DNA of 50,248 bases, from contig JAFUWZ010000023.1 of NCBI GenBank assembly GCA_017471045.1, forward strand, positions 1-50,248. Direction: 5' to 3'. Below the pieces are notes generated by a model. The model made no database searches, was not told the origin of the DNA, and saw nothing but the letters and a program-made list of their open reading frames with translations. Below, piece after piece: positions 15,943 through 24,825 of this stretch. Made by a program: the position numbers and the translations under genes. Source of the DNA: Bacteroidales bacterium. Lineage in GTDB: Bacteria > Bacteroidota > Bacteroidia > Bacteroidales > UBA932. Position 1 is the first letter of the stretch; every line of letters starts with the position of its first letter.

Positions 15943-18900
15943 TGGACCTGAAGTACTTCAAGGGGGACAAGGGCATCGCAGCCTGGGTCCGTTGAGCTGT
16001 CCGGGAGAAAGCCGTCGTCACCGTGTTCATCTTCGCCTTGATCGCCATCGGCGGGTACGGTCTGGTCCGGATGAACAAGGATGAGTTTCCCACCTTCCAG
16101 ATCAAGCAGGGACTCGTCGCCGGGATTTATCCGGGCGCGACGGCCGAAGAGGTCGAAACCCAGCTGACCCGCCCCCTGGAAGAGTATCTCTTTTCCTTCA
16201 AGGAGGTCAACCGGGAGACGTTCCGTTCCGTCACGAAGGACGGGATCTGCTACCTGTATGTCGATCTGCGCACGGACGTCCCTCAGGCCAAGAAAGACGA
16301 AGTCTGGTCCAAGATCAAGCTGGGTCTGCAGGCCCGCAAGCTGACACTCCCCTCCGGGGTCCTCACGGTCGCCGTCCTGGATGATTTCGGCAACACGAGC
16401 TCGATGCTCGTGGCCCTGGAGTCCCCGGACAAGAGCCATTACGAACTGCAGGACTACGCCGACGAGCTCTGCGGCCGGCTCCGGCAGATCCCCGAGCTGG
16501 CCAAGGCGGAGATTACGGGGCAGCAGCAGGAAGAGATCGCCGTCACGCTCGACCGCGAAAAACTGTCCTCCTACGGGATCGATCCCGCCCAGCTCTTCCT
16601 CGACTACCAGACCGCCTCTTTCTCGGTGCCGGCCGGTTCGTTCGAGACCGCCTACACCCGCGAAAACATCCACGTCCACGAGACGGTCGGAAACGAGCGC
16701 GAAGTCGCCGAACGCATCGTCTTCTCCACGCCGGGCGGCGACATCGTCCGGCCCAAGGACATCGCCCGCATCGAACGCCGCTACAAGGCTCCTGACCAGT
16801 TTATCTCCTATAACGGGCACCCCTGCCTGATCCTGAACATCGAGATGCGTCCGGACAACGACATCGTCGCCTTCGGCGACAAGGTCGGCGCCGTTCTTGA
16901 TGCCTATGCCCGGACACTCCCGGACAGCGTCACGCTGAGCCGCATCTGCGACCAGCCCCGCGTCGTCAGCCGGAGCGTCTGGTCCTTCCTGCGGGACCTG
17001 CTGATCTCGATGCTGGTCGTCATCCTGGTCATGCTCATGCTTTTCCCGATGCGCTCCGCCCTGATCGCCAGCTCCGGCGTTCCGGTCTGCACGGCGGTCG
17101 CCATCGCCGTGATGTACGCGGCAGGGATGCCTTTCAACACCGTGACGCTGGCCGCCCTGATCGTCGTGCTGGGCATGATCGTAGACGACTCGATCATCAC
17201 GATGGACGGTTATATGGAGCATCAGGCCAAGGGCCTGCAAGGCGTCGATGCCGCCGCCTCCAGCGCCAAAGAACTCTTCATGCCGACCTTCATCGCGACG
17301 CTGGCCATCTGCCTGATGTTCTTTCCGATCAAGCTGATCATCACCGGCTACCTGGGCGACTTCGTCAGCCTGTTCCCCTGGGTGATCCTGATTGCCCTGA
17401 TGACCTCGCTCTTTTATGCGGTGACCGTGGTCCCGTCCCTGGAGGTCCGTTTCATCGGCACCGAGGACCCCGGGCGCCGAAAGAACCTCATCGCACGCGC
17501 CCAGGATGCTTTTTTCGAGAAGTTGCAACATATCTACGAGTGGTGCCTGCACAAGTGTTTCCACCGACCGGGGCTGACCCTGCTGGGCGGACTGGCCGCC
17601 ATCCTGCTCGGCCTGCTGATGTTCTCGCGGCTCAACATCCAGATGATGCCCAAGGCAGCGCGGGACTACTTCATCGTCGAGATGTACGCGCAGGCGGGAA
17701 AGGGCGTAGCCCTGACCCAGGCCCGTGCGGATTCGCTGCAGAGAATCTTGCGCAAAGACAGGCGCGTCACATCCGTCACCGCCTTCGTCGGGACCGGGGC
17801 GCCCCGCTTCTCAGCCACCTACACACCCATCCTCCCCTCCCCGCAGACGGCCCAGCTGGTCGTCATGACCCAGTCCACCCGGGCGACGGAAGAGATCCTG
17901 CGGGAATATGGCGACCGCTACGAACATCTCTTTCCGGATGTGCTGATCCGATTCAAGCAAATGGACTACCAGGCCGTGGATGCGCCGATCGCCGTCCAGT
18001 TCTCGGGCGAAGACCGGGAACAGCTGCTGCCCCTCGCGGAGCAGGTCAGCCGCTTTCTCCACTCCCTTACGGGGGAGACGCAATGGGTCCACAGCGACGG
18101 GGACAACTTCGCCCCCACGGTGGACATCGAGCTGGACAGTGACGAGGCCACCCGGCTGGGCGTCTCCAAAGCCGTCCTGTCACTGGCCCTCTCCGGGACT
18201 TTCGGCGGCGAGAAGATCGCCACCCTATGGGACGGGGACAAACAGGTCCCCGTCAACATCTACAGCGAAGGCATTACCGGCGAGATGGGCTACCGGACGG
18301 TCGGAGACCAGCTGATCCCGACATCCATCCCAGGGGTCAGCGTCCCGCTCCGCCAGGTCGCCGCGATCCGGCCCGGCTGGCAGCTCGCCCAGCTATGCCG
18401 GGAGAAGGGACGCAAGACCATCGGTGTCTACAGCGACCTGAAATTCGGGGTCAGCCAGCCCGCCGTAGAACGCAAGCTGAAACGCTTCATCCGGGATGAG
18501 ATCGAGCCGCAGCTGCCAGACGGGGTCAGCATCCGATACGGCGGTTTGTCCTCCACCAACCAAGCCGTCGTCCCGGAGATCGCCTGGTCCTTTGCCGCCG
18601 CCTGCCTGATCTTGTTCCTCTTCCTGCTGCTGCACTTCCGCAAGGCCAACATCGCCTTGCTGACGATGGTACTGAGCACGCTCTGCCTCTTCGGAGCCTC
18701 ATTCGGGCTCTGGATCTTCGGGCTGGATTTCAGCATTACGGCCGTCCTCGGCCTGATCTCCCTGGTGGGCATCATCGTCCGCAACGGCATCCTGATGTTT
18801 GAATACGCCGAAGAGGCCCGTTTCGGCCAAGGGAAGAGTGTCCGGACCGCGGCCCTGCTGGCCGGGGAAAGGCGGATGCGACCGATCTTCCTGACTTCCT

Positions 18901-19064
18901 GCACGACGGCCCTCGGCGTGCTGCCGATGATCATCAGCGGGGACCTGCTCTGGATGCCGATGGGCGTGACGATCTGTTTCGGCACGATGTTGAGCATCTT
19001 CCTCATCACCCTGATCATGCCGGTCGCCTACTGGCAGTTGTTCAATAAAGCCGACAAGAGATGA
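15942..19064 (+). pseudogene. RND-family efflux pump with an in-frame TGA at codon 18
   Basis: Proton-driven inner-membrane exporter of the HAE-1/AcrB-like group, about 1040 codons. It starts at 15942 (overlapping the adaptor stop) with MDLKYFKGDKGIAAWVR, then TGA at 15993-15995, then the same frame continues AVREKAVVTVFIFALIAIGG, clearly the first membrane helix, to the end without another lesion. Visible family features are NKDEFPTF, YPGATAEEVETQLTRPLEEY, GMIVDDSIITMD (helix-4 Asp pair) and a mirrored second half with GIIVRNGILMFEYAEEA. The TGA may be a real nonsense mutation, a base-call error or a read-through site. Re-initiation at GTG 16023 would lose most of helix 1. The downstream channel gene overlaps by ATGA. 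Family certain; functional state uncertain. Confidence 0.85.
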
Positions 19065-20416
19065 AAGACAAATGGATCCTGATGTTGCTTGCCCTCTGGC
19101 CGCTGGCGGCCGGGGCGCAAGACACCACCCTGAGCCTGCAGGAGTGCCTGGATCTCAGCGCACAGAACGACCGGACCCTGCGCAGCGCCCATTGGAATGT
19201 GGCTTCCGCCCGCGCCCGGCAGGCGGAAGCCCGCTGGGAATACCTCCCCTCCATCCGCGTCCACGCCTTCGGCTACCGCGCTTTGCACCCGATGCTGGAA
19301 ATCACCTTGCGGGATGTCCTGGGCAACAGCGATGCCGCCCACGTCCTCCGGGAAGAAATCACGGCCGCCGCCTACGAGAACGGGATCAAACCCTATTACC
19401 AAACCTTTCACCATGGCTACGGGACGGCGGCGACCCTGCTTCAGCCCGTCTATGCCGGCGGACGCATCCGCTCCGGCAACCACCTGGCCGATCTCGGCGC
19501 AGAAGCCGCCGGCGTCCAGGATAACCTGGCCCGCAAGACCGTACGGGACAGCGTGGAACGCAAGTACTGGCGCATTGTCGCCCTTCAGGAGAAACGGGCG
19601 ACCCTGTCCGATGCTGTCCGGCTGCTGGACGAACTGGGAAAAGACGTAGAGAGTGCCTTGCAAGCCGGCCTGGCCACCGTACCGGACCGGCAGAAACTGA
19701 TGCTCAAGCGCAGCGAACTCCTCTCGGGCATCTTCCGGCTGGAAGGTGCCACTTCCCTGCTGAAGATGGACCTGTTCGACGACATCGGCTATGCATACCG
19801 CTACCAGGACCTCCCCCACATCCGGCTGGCCGGAAGCCTGGAAAGCTTTCCTCCGCCGGAAGAGGTGCTGGCCGACGGGACGGACCCGGACGGGAGCGAC
19901 GAATCCCGGCTCCTGCAGATGCAAGTGGATGCCAAACGTCTGGAGCGGCGCCTGTCCGTGGGTGAACTCCTGCCCCAGGTCGCCCTGGGAGCCAGTTACG
20001 GCTACAGTGCCCTGATGGCACCCAAGGCGGGAAGCGCCAACGGAGTGCTCTTCGCCACCGTCCAGGTCCCGATCACGGACCTCGGGAAAGCGGCGGCCCG
20101 CAGCCGGCGTTTCCATTATGAGATCCGGAAAGCGGAGGATGAGCAGCAGCGCCTGCAATCCAAACTGCAGCTGCGCGATAGGATGCGGAGGCTGGAAGTG
20201 GAAACCACCTGGAAAGAGATGAAAGTGGCGGAGGAAGCCGCTGCCTTCGCCGAAGAAAGTTTCGAGCGGGCCCGAATCCGTTTCCAGGCCGGGATGGACA
20301 CGGCCGCCACGCTGCTGGAGGCCCGCATGAACGCAACGGCGGCGCAGGAAGCGCTGGTCAACCGACGCATCGCTTACTGCACCGCTGTCAACGAATTCCG
20401 CAGCGCGTCCCGCTAG
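19061..20416 (+). CDS. TolC-family outer-membrane efflux channel
   Basis: Forms the outer-membrane exit duct of the tripartite pump. After a signal peptide cleaved near GAQD, the 451-residue protein has two outer-membrane efflux repeats, each with the long amphipathic helices of TolC: LSLQECLDLSAQNDRTLRSA at the start and FAEESFERARIRFQAGMDTA near the end. It starts within the pump gene stop (ATGA), completing the lipoprotein-adaptor-pump-channel run. Four bases of its 3' end overlap the convergent GIN-domain gene. Confidence 0.92.
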   Translation: MKDKWILMLLALWPLAAGAQDTTLSLQECLDLSAQNDRTLRSAHWNVASARARQAEARWEYLPSIRVHAFGYRALHPMLEITLRDVLGNSDAAHVLREEITAAAYENGIKPYYQTFHHGYGTAATLLQPVYAGGRIRSGNHLADLGAEAAGVQDNLARKTVRDSVERKYWRIVALQEKRATLSDAVRLLDELGKDVESALQAGLATVPDRQKLMLKRSELLSGIFRLEGATSLLKMDLFDDIGYAYRYQDLPHIRLAGSLESFPPPEEVLADGTDPDGSDESRLLQMQVDAKRLERRLSVGELLPQVALGASYGYSALMAPKAGSANGVLFATVQVPITDLGKAAARSRRFHYEIRKAEDEQQRLQSKLQLRDRMRRLEVETTWKEMKVAEEAAAFAEESFERARIRFQAGMDTAATLLEARMNATAAQEALVNRRIAYCTAVNEFRSASR

Positions 20417-21129
20417 AGGGTACGTTTCCGGCTTTCTTTGACGGAGCCCATCCCGCTGACATTCTTGTCCAGGCGGCCATAGTCCAGCCGCGACAGGTCC
20501 ACGTCGCCGGCCCCGCTGACCGACACGGCCACCGCCTCCGAGCGGCCGGAAAGCTTCGCATCTCCCGCGCCGTTGATGCCCAGATCGACGCGTTCGGCAC
20601 CCGACAGATGGATGTCGAGGTCACCCGCGCCATTGATCTGGAAGACGGCCTCCTTCACGTCCAAGTCGTCCATATCCACATCGGCGGCCCCGCTGACGAG
20701 CAGGGTAAACCGCTCCCCCCTGACCGATCCCTTCGTCTCGAAATCCACGGCACCATAGCATTTGAGTTCCTGCAATGAAGAGGAGGAAAGGATAATCTGA
20801 AGTTTCTTGACGCGTTTCAGCGGGGTATCCGATCCGATCACGAGGACGCCGTCCTCGACGGAAACCTTCAGCAGGTCCATCAGGTTTTCGTCCAGCCGGA
20901 CGAGCATGGAAGGACTGCCGGACATTTCATAGACCACATCCGCCGGGACGTTCAGTTTGATGGCGGAAAAATCATTGACATCAAAGGACTTTTCCGCGAC
21001 GGTACCGTTGCCGGCCACGGGAGATCCTCCGTCGGATGAATGAATGCCGCCGTCCTTGATTTTGACAAATTTGCAGCCACAGAGCAGCAGGCCGCAGGCC
21101 ACGAGGGCCACGATGATTCCGTATTTCAT
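20413..21129 (-). CDS. GIN/DUF2807-domain lipoprotein
   Basis: A 238-residue exported protein: signal peptide with lipobox LLCGC (Cys19), then a right-handed beta-helix-like domain in which GAG/GAAD motifs recur (SGAADVDMDDL, NGAGDLDIHL, NGAGDAKL, SGAGDVDL), typical of the 'head GIN domain' or putative auto-transporter adhesin family. It begins with VNDFSAIKLNVPADV as most members do. The frame extends to 21192, but the Met at 21129 fits the signal peptide. It follows the GntR gene by two bases, ending the ABC-permease-GntR run. A cell-envelope role under that regulator is inferred. Confidence 0.85.
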   Translation of the reverse strand: MKYGIIVALVACGLLLCGCKFVKIKDGGIHSSDGGSPVAGNGTVAEKSFDVNDFSAIKLNVPADVVYEMSGSPSMLVRLDENLMDLLKVSVEDGVLVIGSDTPLKRVKKLQIILSSSSLQELKCYGAVDFETKGSVRGERFTLLVSGAADVDMDDLDVKEAVFQINGAGDLDIHLSGAERVDLGINGAGDAKLSGRSEAVAVSVSGAGDVDLSRLDYGRLDKNVSGMGSVKESRKRTL

Positions 21130-21131
21130 AT

Positions 21132-21467
21132 TTACAATAATTTTTTTAAGTCTATATCCAGCAAGGAGGCCCGTTTGAGCAGTTTGGGCCACTCCGTCTC
21201 CAGGAAAGCCTTGCGCTCAGCCTCCAGCACGACTTCCCGCGCTCCGGGAGCGACATAATAGCCCAGGCCCCGCTTGGTATAGATGATTCCCGCGTCAGTC
21301 AGTTTCTCATAGGCACGTGCGACGGTGTTGGGATTCACGCCGATTTCGGCCCCCAGTTCGCGCACGGAGAGGATACGGTCTTCCGCCCGGAGGTCGCCCG
21401 CGAGGATGTGCTCGCAGAGATTGTCACTGATCTGCAGATAGATCGGCTTGTTGTTGTCGAAGTCCAT
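21132..21467 (-). CDS. GntR-family regulator, short YtrA type
   Basis: A 111-residue DNA-binding protein with the GntR winged helix (YLQISDNLCEHILAGDL, SVRELGAEIGVNPNTVARAY, LTDAGIIYTKRGLGYYV) and only a short helical tail instead of an effector domain. This is the YtrA subfamily, which commonly represses linked ABC transporter genes. It lies four bases after the permease gene and two before the GIN lipoprotein. Upstream in-frame codons to 21536 belong to the permease gene and are not used. Likely autorepressor at the promoter near 23133-23163, by analogy. Confidence 0.9.
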   Translation of the reverse strand: MDFDNNKPIYLQISDNLCEHILAGDLRAEDRILSVRELGAEIGVNPNTVARAYEKLTDAGIIYTKRGLGYYVAPGAREVVLEAERKAFLETEWPKLLKRASLLDIDLKKLL

Positions 21468-21471
21468 CTCG

Positions 21472-22275
21472 TTATGCTTTAAGGGTTTTGATCCGTCCCC
21501 ACAGACCGGCGACCAGGCCGCCGATGGCAACGGCATAGAAGAGGTTGAGCGTCACGTTGATCCAGGTCTGGGCCCGGGTCTCATCGAAATCGCTGAGAAA
21601 ACGACGGAACATCTCCCCGTCAAATTCCGTCACATGGAAGAACAGCGCCGCCAGGCCGGACAGGAGGAAAAAGACGCCCACCAGGACGAGGAAGGTCAAA
21701 CCGATCTTGTTGCGCTTGAAACAGAGGGCCCCCAGCGTAAAGGTCAGGACCGTTCCGACCCAGTTCAACCAGAAGAACAGTCCGCCGTTGACCGCCGCGA
21801 AATCACCCAAATCCAGAAGACCACGGCTCTCCATCCAGTCTTCGGAGAAGGGAAGGACGGGCCCGAAACCGGCAATGAACAGGGAAACGAAGGCGTTGCT
21901 CAAGGCCAGAAGAGCCAGCAGCAGGACAGGCAGGACGACACAGGTCACCAGCAGCAGTGAAACGGTCTTTTCGAGGGCTGACGCGGGGAGGGAGATCCAG
22001 TCGGTCGCAGACTTCCGCTCCGTCATCATCCCGTACACCCGGGCGCCGAAAGAGATGCTGACGGCAAATATGATGAGGAAACTAAGGGCGCGAAAGAACG
22101 GAACACTCTGCGGGGCACTGTGTCCGAAGATCAGGGCCGAAAGTACCCAGGCCAGATAGATCAGGACCGGAAGCAGGCCGAAGATCAGCAGGCTTAACCC
22201 ATAGCGGGAATAACTGTGGGTCAGATCATAGACGAAATACTTCCCGAAACGATTGAAATCGAATGTATCTTGCAT
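21472..22275 (-). CDS. ABC-type transporter permease (ABC-2-like)
   Basis: A 267-residue integral membrane protein with about six hydrophobic helices, the first at about residues 26-48 (GLSLLIFGLLPVLIYLAWVL), without a signal peptide or known motif. Its position, seven bases after an ABC ATPase and four before a YtrA-type GntR gene, makes it the membrane partner of that ATPase. Such units in Gram-positive bacteria are linked to cell-envelope stress or bacitracin-type drugs; cargo here is unknown. Confidence 0.75.
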   Translation of the reverse strand: MQDTFDFNRFGKYFVYDLTHSYSRYGLSLLIFGLLPVLIYLAWVLSALIFGHSAPQSVPFFRALSFLIIFAVSISFGARVYGMMTERKSATDWISLPASALEKTVSLLLVTCVVLPVLLLALLALSNAFVSLFIAGFGPVLPFSEDWMESRGLLDLGDFAAVNGGLFFWLNWVGTVLTFTLGALCFKRNKIGLTFLVLVGVFFLLSGLAALFFHVTEFDGEMFRRFLSDFDETRAQTWINVTLNLFYAVAIGGLVAGLWGRIKTLKA

Positions 22276-22282
22276 GGCTTCC

Positions 22283-23122
22283 TTATTTTAAGAGGTTCTT
22301 GACCAGATCTTTGTGTTTGTGGACGGCATTGAAGAGCGCCTCAATGTTGACCTTGGATTCCTCGCCGGTGGCATTGACCAGGACCTGGATGAATCCGCCG
22401 GGCAGCTGCTCGCTGTAGAGCGCATCCGGATGCAACGTGGTCCCATAATCGAAATAGAGCTTTCCTGCGATCTTCTCCAGGCTCGCGTTGACGAGGACGT
22501 CGCGTCGGTCCAGGATCACGATCGGATCGATGACGTTTTCCAGGTCGCGCACTTGGTGCGTCGAGATCACGAGCACCGCATCTTCGCGGGAGTGGCGCAT
22601 GACGGCCTTGCGGAACTGCGCCTTCGATGGGATGTCCAGGCCATTGGTCGGCTCATCCAGGAAGAGATGCTTCACGCCCAGCGAAAGGGCGAAGGCGATG
22701 TAGGTCTTCTTCAACTGTCCGGAAGACATGCGGTTCATCTTCTGCGCCGGATCGACTTCAAATTCCTTCAGGATTTCAAGAAACGTCTCCTCGGAGAAGC
22801 CGGGCCAGAACACGCCCCGAACCTTGGCGAAACGGGAAGCCGACAGGTTGTGGGCCGGGACCTCATCCGGCAGGTAGTACTGGTCTTGCAGGAAGCTTGG
22901 CTTCCGCTCATAGGGGACATGCCCATCCGTCTCGATCCGCCCGGACTGGGGCTTCTTGAGGCCGGAGAGCAAGGTCAGGAGGGTTGTCTTTCCCACCCCG
23001 TTCTCCCCGAGGAGTCCGTAGATGCGGCCGTCCTCCAGGGTCATGGAAATATGTTCCAGGACGGGCTGTATCCCGTAGCTGAAACGCAAGTCGTCGATGT
23101 TGATCATACTGTATTGGTTCAT
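22283..23122 (-). CDS. ABC transporter ATP-binding protein
   Basis: Energy-coupling subunit of 279 residues: Walker A GENGVGKTT, signature NRMSSGQLKK (a divergent LSGGQ), Walker B HLFLDEPTNGLD, and H-loop ISTHQ. The C-terminal 60 residues extend beyond the nucleotide-binding domain, as in YtrB-like proteins. First gene of a tight four-gene unit (ATPase, permease, GntR, GIN lipoprotein) with a perfect promoter 11 bp upstream of the ATG. The second Met (MINIDDLRF) is an alternative start. Confidence 0.93.
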   Translation of the reverse strand: MNQYSMINIDDLRFSYGIQPVLEHISMTLEDGRIYGLLGENGVGKTTLLTLLSGLKKPQSGRIETDGHVPYERKPSFLQDQYYLPDEVPAHNLSASRFAKVRGVFWPGFSEETFLEILKEFEVDPAQKMNRMSSGQLKKTYIAFALSLGVKHLFLDEPTNGLDIPSKAQFRKAVMRHSREDAVLVISTHQVRDLENVIDPIVILDRRDVLVNASLEKIAGKLYFDYGTTLHPDALYSEQLPGGFIQVLVNATGEESKVNIEALFNAVHKHKDLVKNLLK

Positions 23123-23132
23123 TAGTACACCG

Positions 23133-23163
23133 CAAAGGTAGCACTATTTTTCTTATCTCCAAA
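23133..23163 (-). promoter_or_regulatory. Consensus promoter for the ABC-GntR operon
   Basis: Minus-strand TTTG (23163-23160), 19-nt spacer, TACCTTTG (23140-23133), ending ten bases before the ATG at 23122. The predicted leader is only about five bases. A site for the GntR protein would be expected here, but no clear palindrome is visible. Confidence 0.8.
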
Positions 23164-23240
23164 TATTTTTCCAGTTTTTATAAAACCCGGATGGGCGCCG
23201 ATACAAAGGAGCATTTCCCCGGGCGGCACCCCAATAAAGC

Positions 23241-23268
23241 AAGAAAGGCTCCTCACAGGAACCTTCTT
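23241..23268 (-). terminator. Hairpin downstream of the DUF1080 gene
   Basis: Minus strand AAGAAGGTTCCT and AGGAGCCTTTCTT pair with one bulged base around a three-base loop; GCTTTATT follows. It lies in the 237-bp gap between the DUF1080 stop and the ABC promoter. The U run is weak, so termination is plausible, not certain. The rest of the gap shows no gene I can support. Confidence 0.5.
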
Positions 23269-23359
23269 GCCAATCAATTTGGGGATGAATGGGTACTGCG
23301 TTAGAAACGAGTATGATTGAATATCTGCAAGTTTCCGAAAAAAGCAGATGGGGAAGAAA

Positions 23360-24007
23360 CTACCGCACCGGTGTCAGGCGGACGGAGCGGATCTTCAGCG
23401 GACCGCCCTCGCTCTGCAGGCCGATATGACCTTCGGTCTGGAGGTCGGTACACTCGTTCTGGAAGACGCCGTTGATGGATGAACGGATCTTGCCGCCGCG
23501 CACCTCGATGCGCGCGAGATTCCACTCGCCGTCCGGTTTCTCGCTGGACGGTTCGCGCTTGTCGATCTTGGGGAAGCGGGGCAGGACACCGTCCTCGGGG
23601 AGCTTGTATTCCTCGGCCATCGCTCCGCCGAGCAGCACGTACGTGCCCGCATTGCCGGCCTGCAGGTTGCACTCCACGCACTGCGGGAAGGGGCAGGAGA
23701 CCTCGCCGATATGGATGAAAATGCCGCTGTTGGAGCCGGTGCCGATCCAGGCATACTCGACTTCCAGGTCATAATCGGCGTAAACGGCGTCCGTGTACAT
23801 GTAACCGAACGGGGAGCCTGAGATCCGGATTTCTCCGTCCGCAACGGAAAAGACATCCGCGGCCGGCGTATCACCGTCCACGACAAAACTCCAGCCCGTC
23901 AGGTCCTTACCGTTGAAAAGGTCGGCGACTGCGGACTTGGGGGCACAAGAAAAGAAAAAAACACCTGCAACGAGCAGGGAAAGCAAAAAGGAAAGAGACT
24001 GTCTCAT
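23360..24007 (-). CDS. DUF1080 (3-keto-disaccharide hydrolase-like) lipoprotein
   Basis: A 215-residue exported protein with a lipoprotein signal (lipobox FFSC, Cys21) and one DUF1080 beta-sandwich: DLFNGKDLTGWSF at the start, the central NSGIFIHIGE, then GEWNLARIEVRGGKIRSSING and the end GHIGLQSEGGPLKIRSVRL. The family includes 3-keto-glycoside hydrolases and carbohydrate-binding modules, so action on sugars at the cell surface is likely. A TATATTTG box lies 33 bp upstream. The frame is open to 24181 but those codons precede the signal peptide and the promoter. Confidence 0.88.
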   Translation of the reverse strand: MRQSLSFLLSLLVAGVFFFSCAPKSAVADLFNGKDLTGWSFVVDGDTPAADVFSVADGEIRISGSPFGYMYTDAVYADYDLEVEYAWIGTGSNSGIFIHIGEVSCPFPQCVECNLQAGNAGTYVLLGGAMAEEYKLPEDGVLPRFPKIDKREPSSEKPDGEWNLARIEVRGGKIRSSINGVFQNECTDLQTEGHIGLQSEGGPLKIRSVRLTPVR

Positions 24008-24040
24008 AGCAAAAATGAATGGATTTTCTGTCGAACCACA

Positions 24041-24048
24041 CAAATATA
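24041..24048 (-). promoter_or_regulatory. -7 box for the DUF1080 gene
   Basis: Minus-strand TATATTTG, a full match to TAnnTTTG, 33 bp before the ATG at 24007. No TTTG occurs 19 nt upstream. Confidence 0.55.
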
Positions 24049-24081
24049 CCGAATTATTTATGTTTTTAGCGGAAAATTTAG

Positions 24082-24089
24082 TAATTTTG
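24082..24089 (+). promoter_or_regulatory. -7 box for the TPR-protein gene
   Basis: Plus-strand TAATTTTG, with TATG (one mismatch to TTTG) exactly 19 nt upstream at 24059-24062. Predicted leader is about 50 nt to the ATG at 24143. Confidence 0.6.
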
Positions 24090-24142
24090 CAAGCTATGCT
24101 GCGCATAGTACCCAAAAGCAGATATAAAGAAACAAATAACTT

Positions 24143-24823
24143 ATGGCAACCAAGAAAAACGACAAGCAGGCTCTCCAGCAAGAAAGGATTGAAGAGACCG
24201 TATCGAAAACCGAACAGTTCTACAACGAGAACAAGAAAACCATTTGGGGCTGTATCATCGCCGCCGCCGTCATCGCCCTCGGTGTCCTGGCTTACAACCA
24301 GCTGTACCTGAAGCCCAAGAAGGCGGAAGCCCAGGAGCAGACTTACCCGGCCGAAGCAGCCTTCCGCGAGGGCAACTTCGAGCTGGCGCTCAACGGAGAC
24401 GGCAACAACCTCGGGTTTGCCGACCTCGTCAGTGAATACGGCAACAAGGCCGGCAAGGCCATTTATCTGTATGCCGGCATCTGCGAGCTTCAGCTCCAGA
24501 ACTACGAAGCGGCCGTAAACTACCTCAAGAAATACAACGGCAAGGAAGCCATCCTGAAGGCCCGCGCACAGGCCTGCCTCGGAGACGCCTACGTCGGTCT
24601 CCAGCGATATGGCGAGGCCATCTCCCAGTTCGAAAAGGCGGCAGCCGTCTCCGACAACATGTTCGCCGCCGAGTACCTTCTCAAAGCCGCCGTGGCCTGC
24701 GAGGAAGTGGGCGATAAGGGCAAGGCGCTCAAACTTTACGAGACCATCAAGGACAAATATCCTCAGTCCATCGAAGGGTACGACATCGACAAATACATCA
24801 ACCGCATCAAAATCGCCGAGTAA
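24143..24823 (+). CDS. TPR-repeat membrane protein (YfgM-like)
   Basis: A 226-residue protein with a charged N-terminus (KKNDKQALQQERIEETVSKT), one membrane helix (about residues 34-52) and an extracytoplasmic part with about three tetratricopeptide repeats, for example GEAISQFEKAAAVSDNMFAA and GKALKLYETIKDKYPQS. The architecture matches YfgM-type proteins that assist periplasmic folding at the translocon; the role is inference from layout. It starts 56 bp after a -7 box and ends two bases before the YebC ATG. Confidence 0.82.
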   Translation: MATKKNDKQALQQERIEETVSKTEQFYNENKKTIWGCIIAAAVIALGVLAYNQLYLKPKKAEAQEQTYPAEAAFREGNFELALNGDGNNLGFADLVSEYGNKAGKAIYLYAGICELQLQNYEAAVNYLKKYNGKEAILKARAQACLGDAYVGLQRYGEAISQFEKAAAVSDNMFAAEYLLKAAVACEEVGDKGKALKLYETIKDKYPQSIEGYDIDKYINRIKIAE

Positions 24824-24825
24824 GT

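Noticed and set aside
15993-15995. TGA read as tryptophan (alternative code)
   Set aside because: Many genes here end in TGA at the expected family C-terminus (for example parA, parB, DUF5683), so TGA is a normal stop.
15831-17564. 577-codon minus-strand frame
   Set aside because: Antisense shadow of the RND pump gene, rich in His/Asp/Gln as expected for reversed GC-rich codons.
23123-23230. Possible small minus-strand peptide ending in the ABC promoter region
   Set aside because: The codons coincide with the TTTG-N19-TACCTTTG promoter and have no start context; promoter function explains the conservation.
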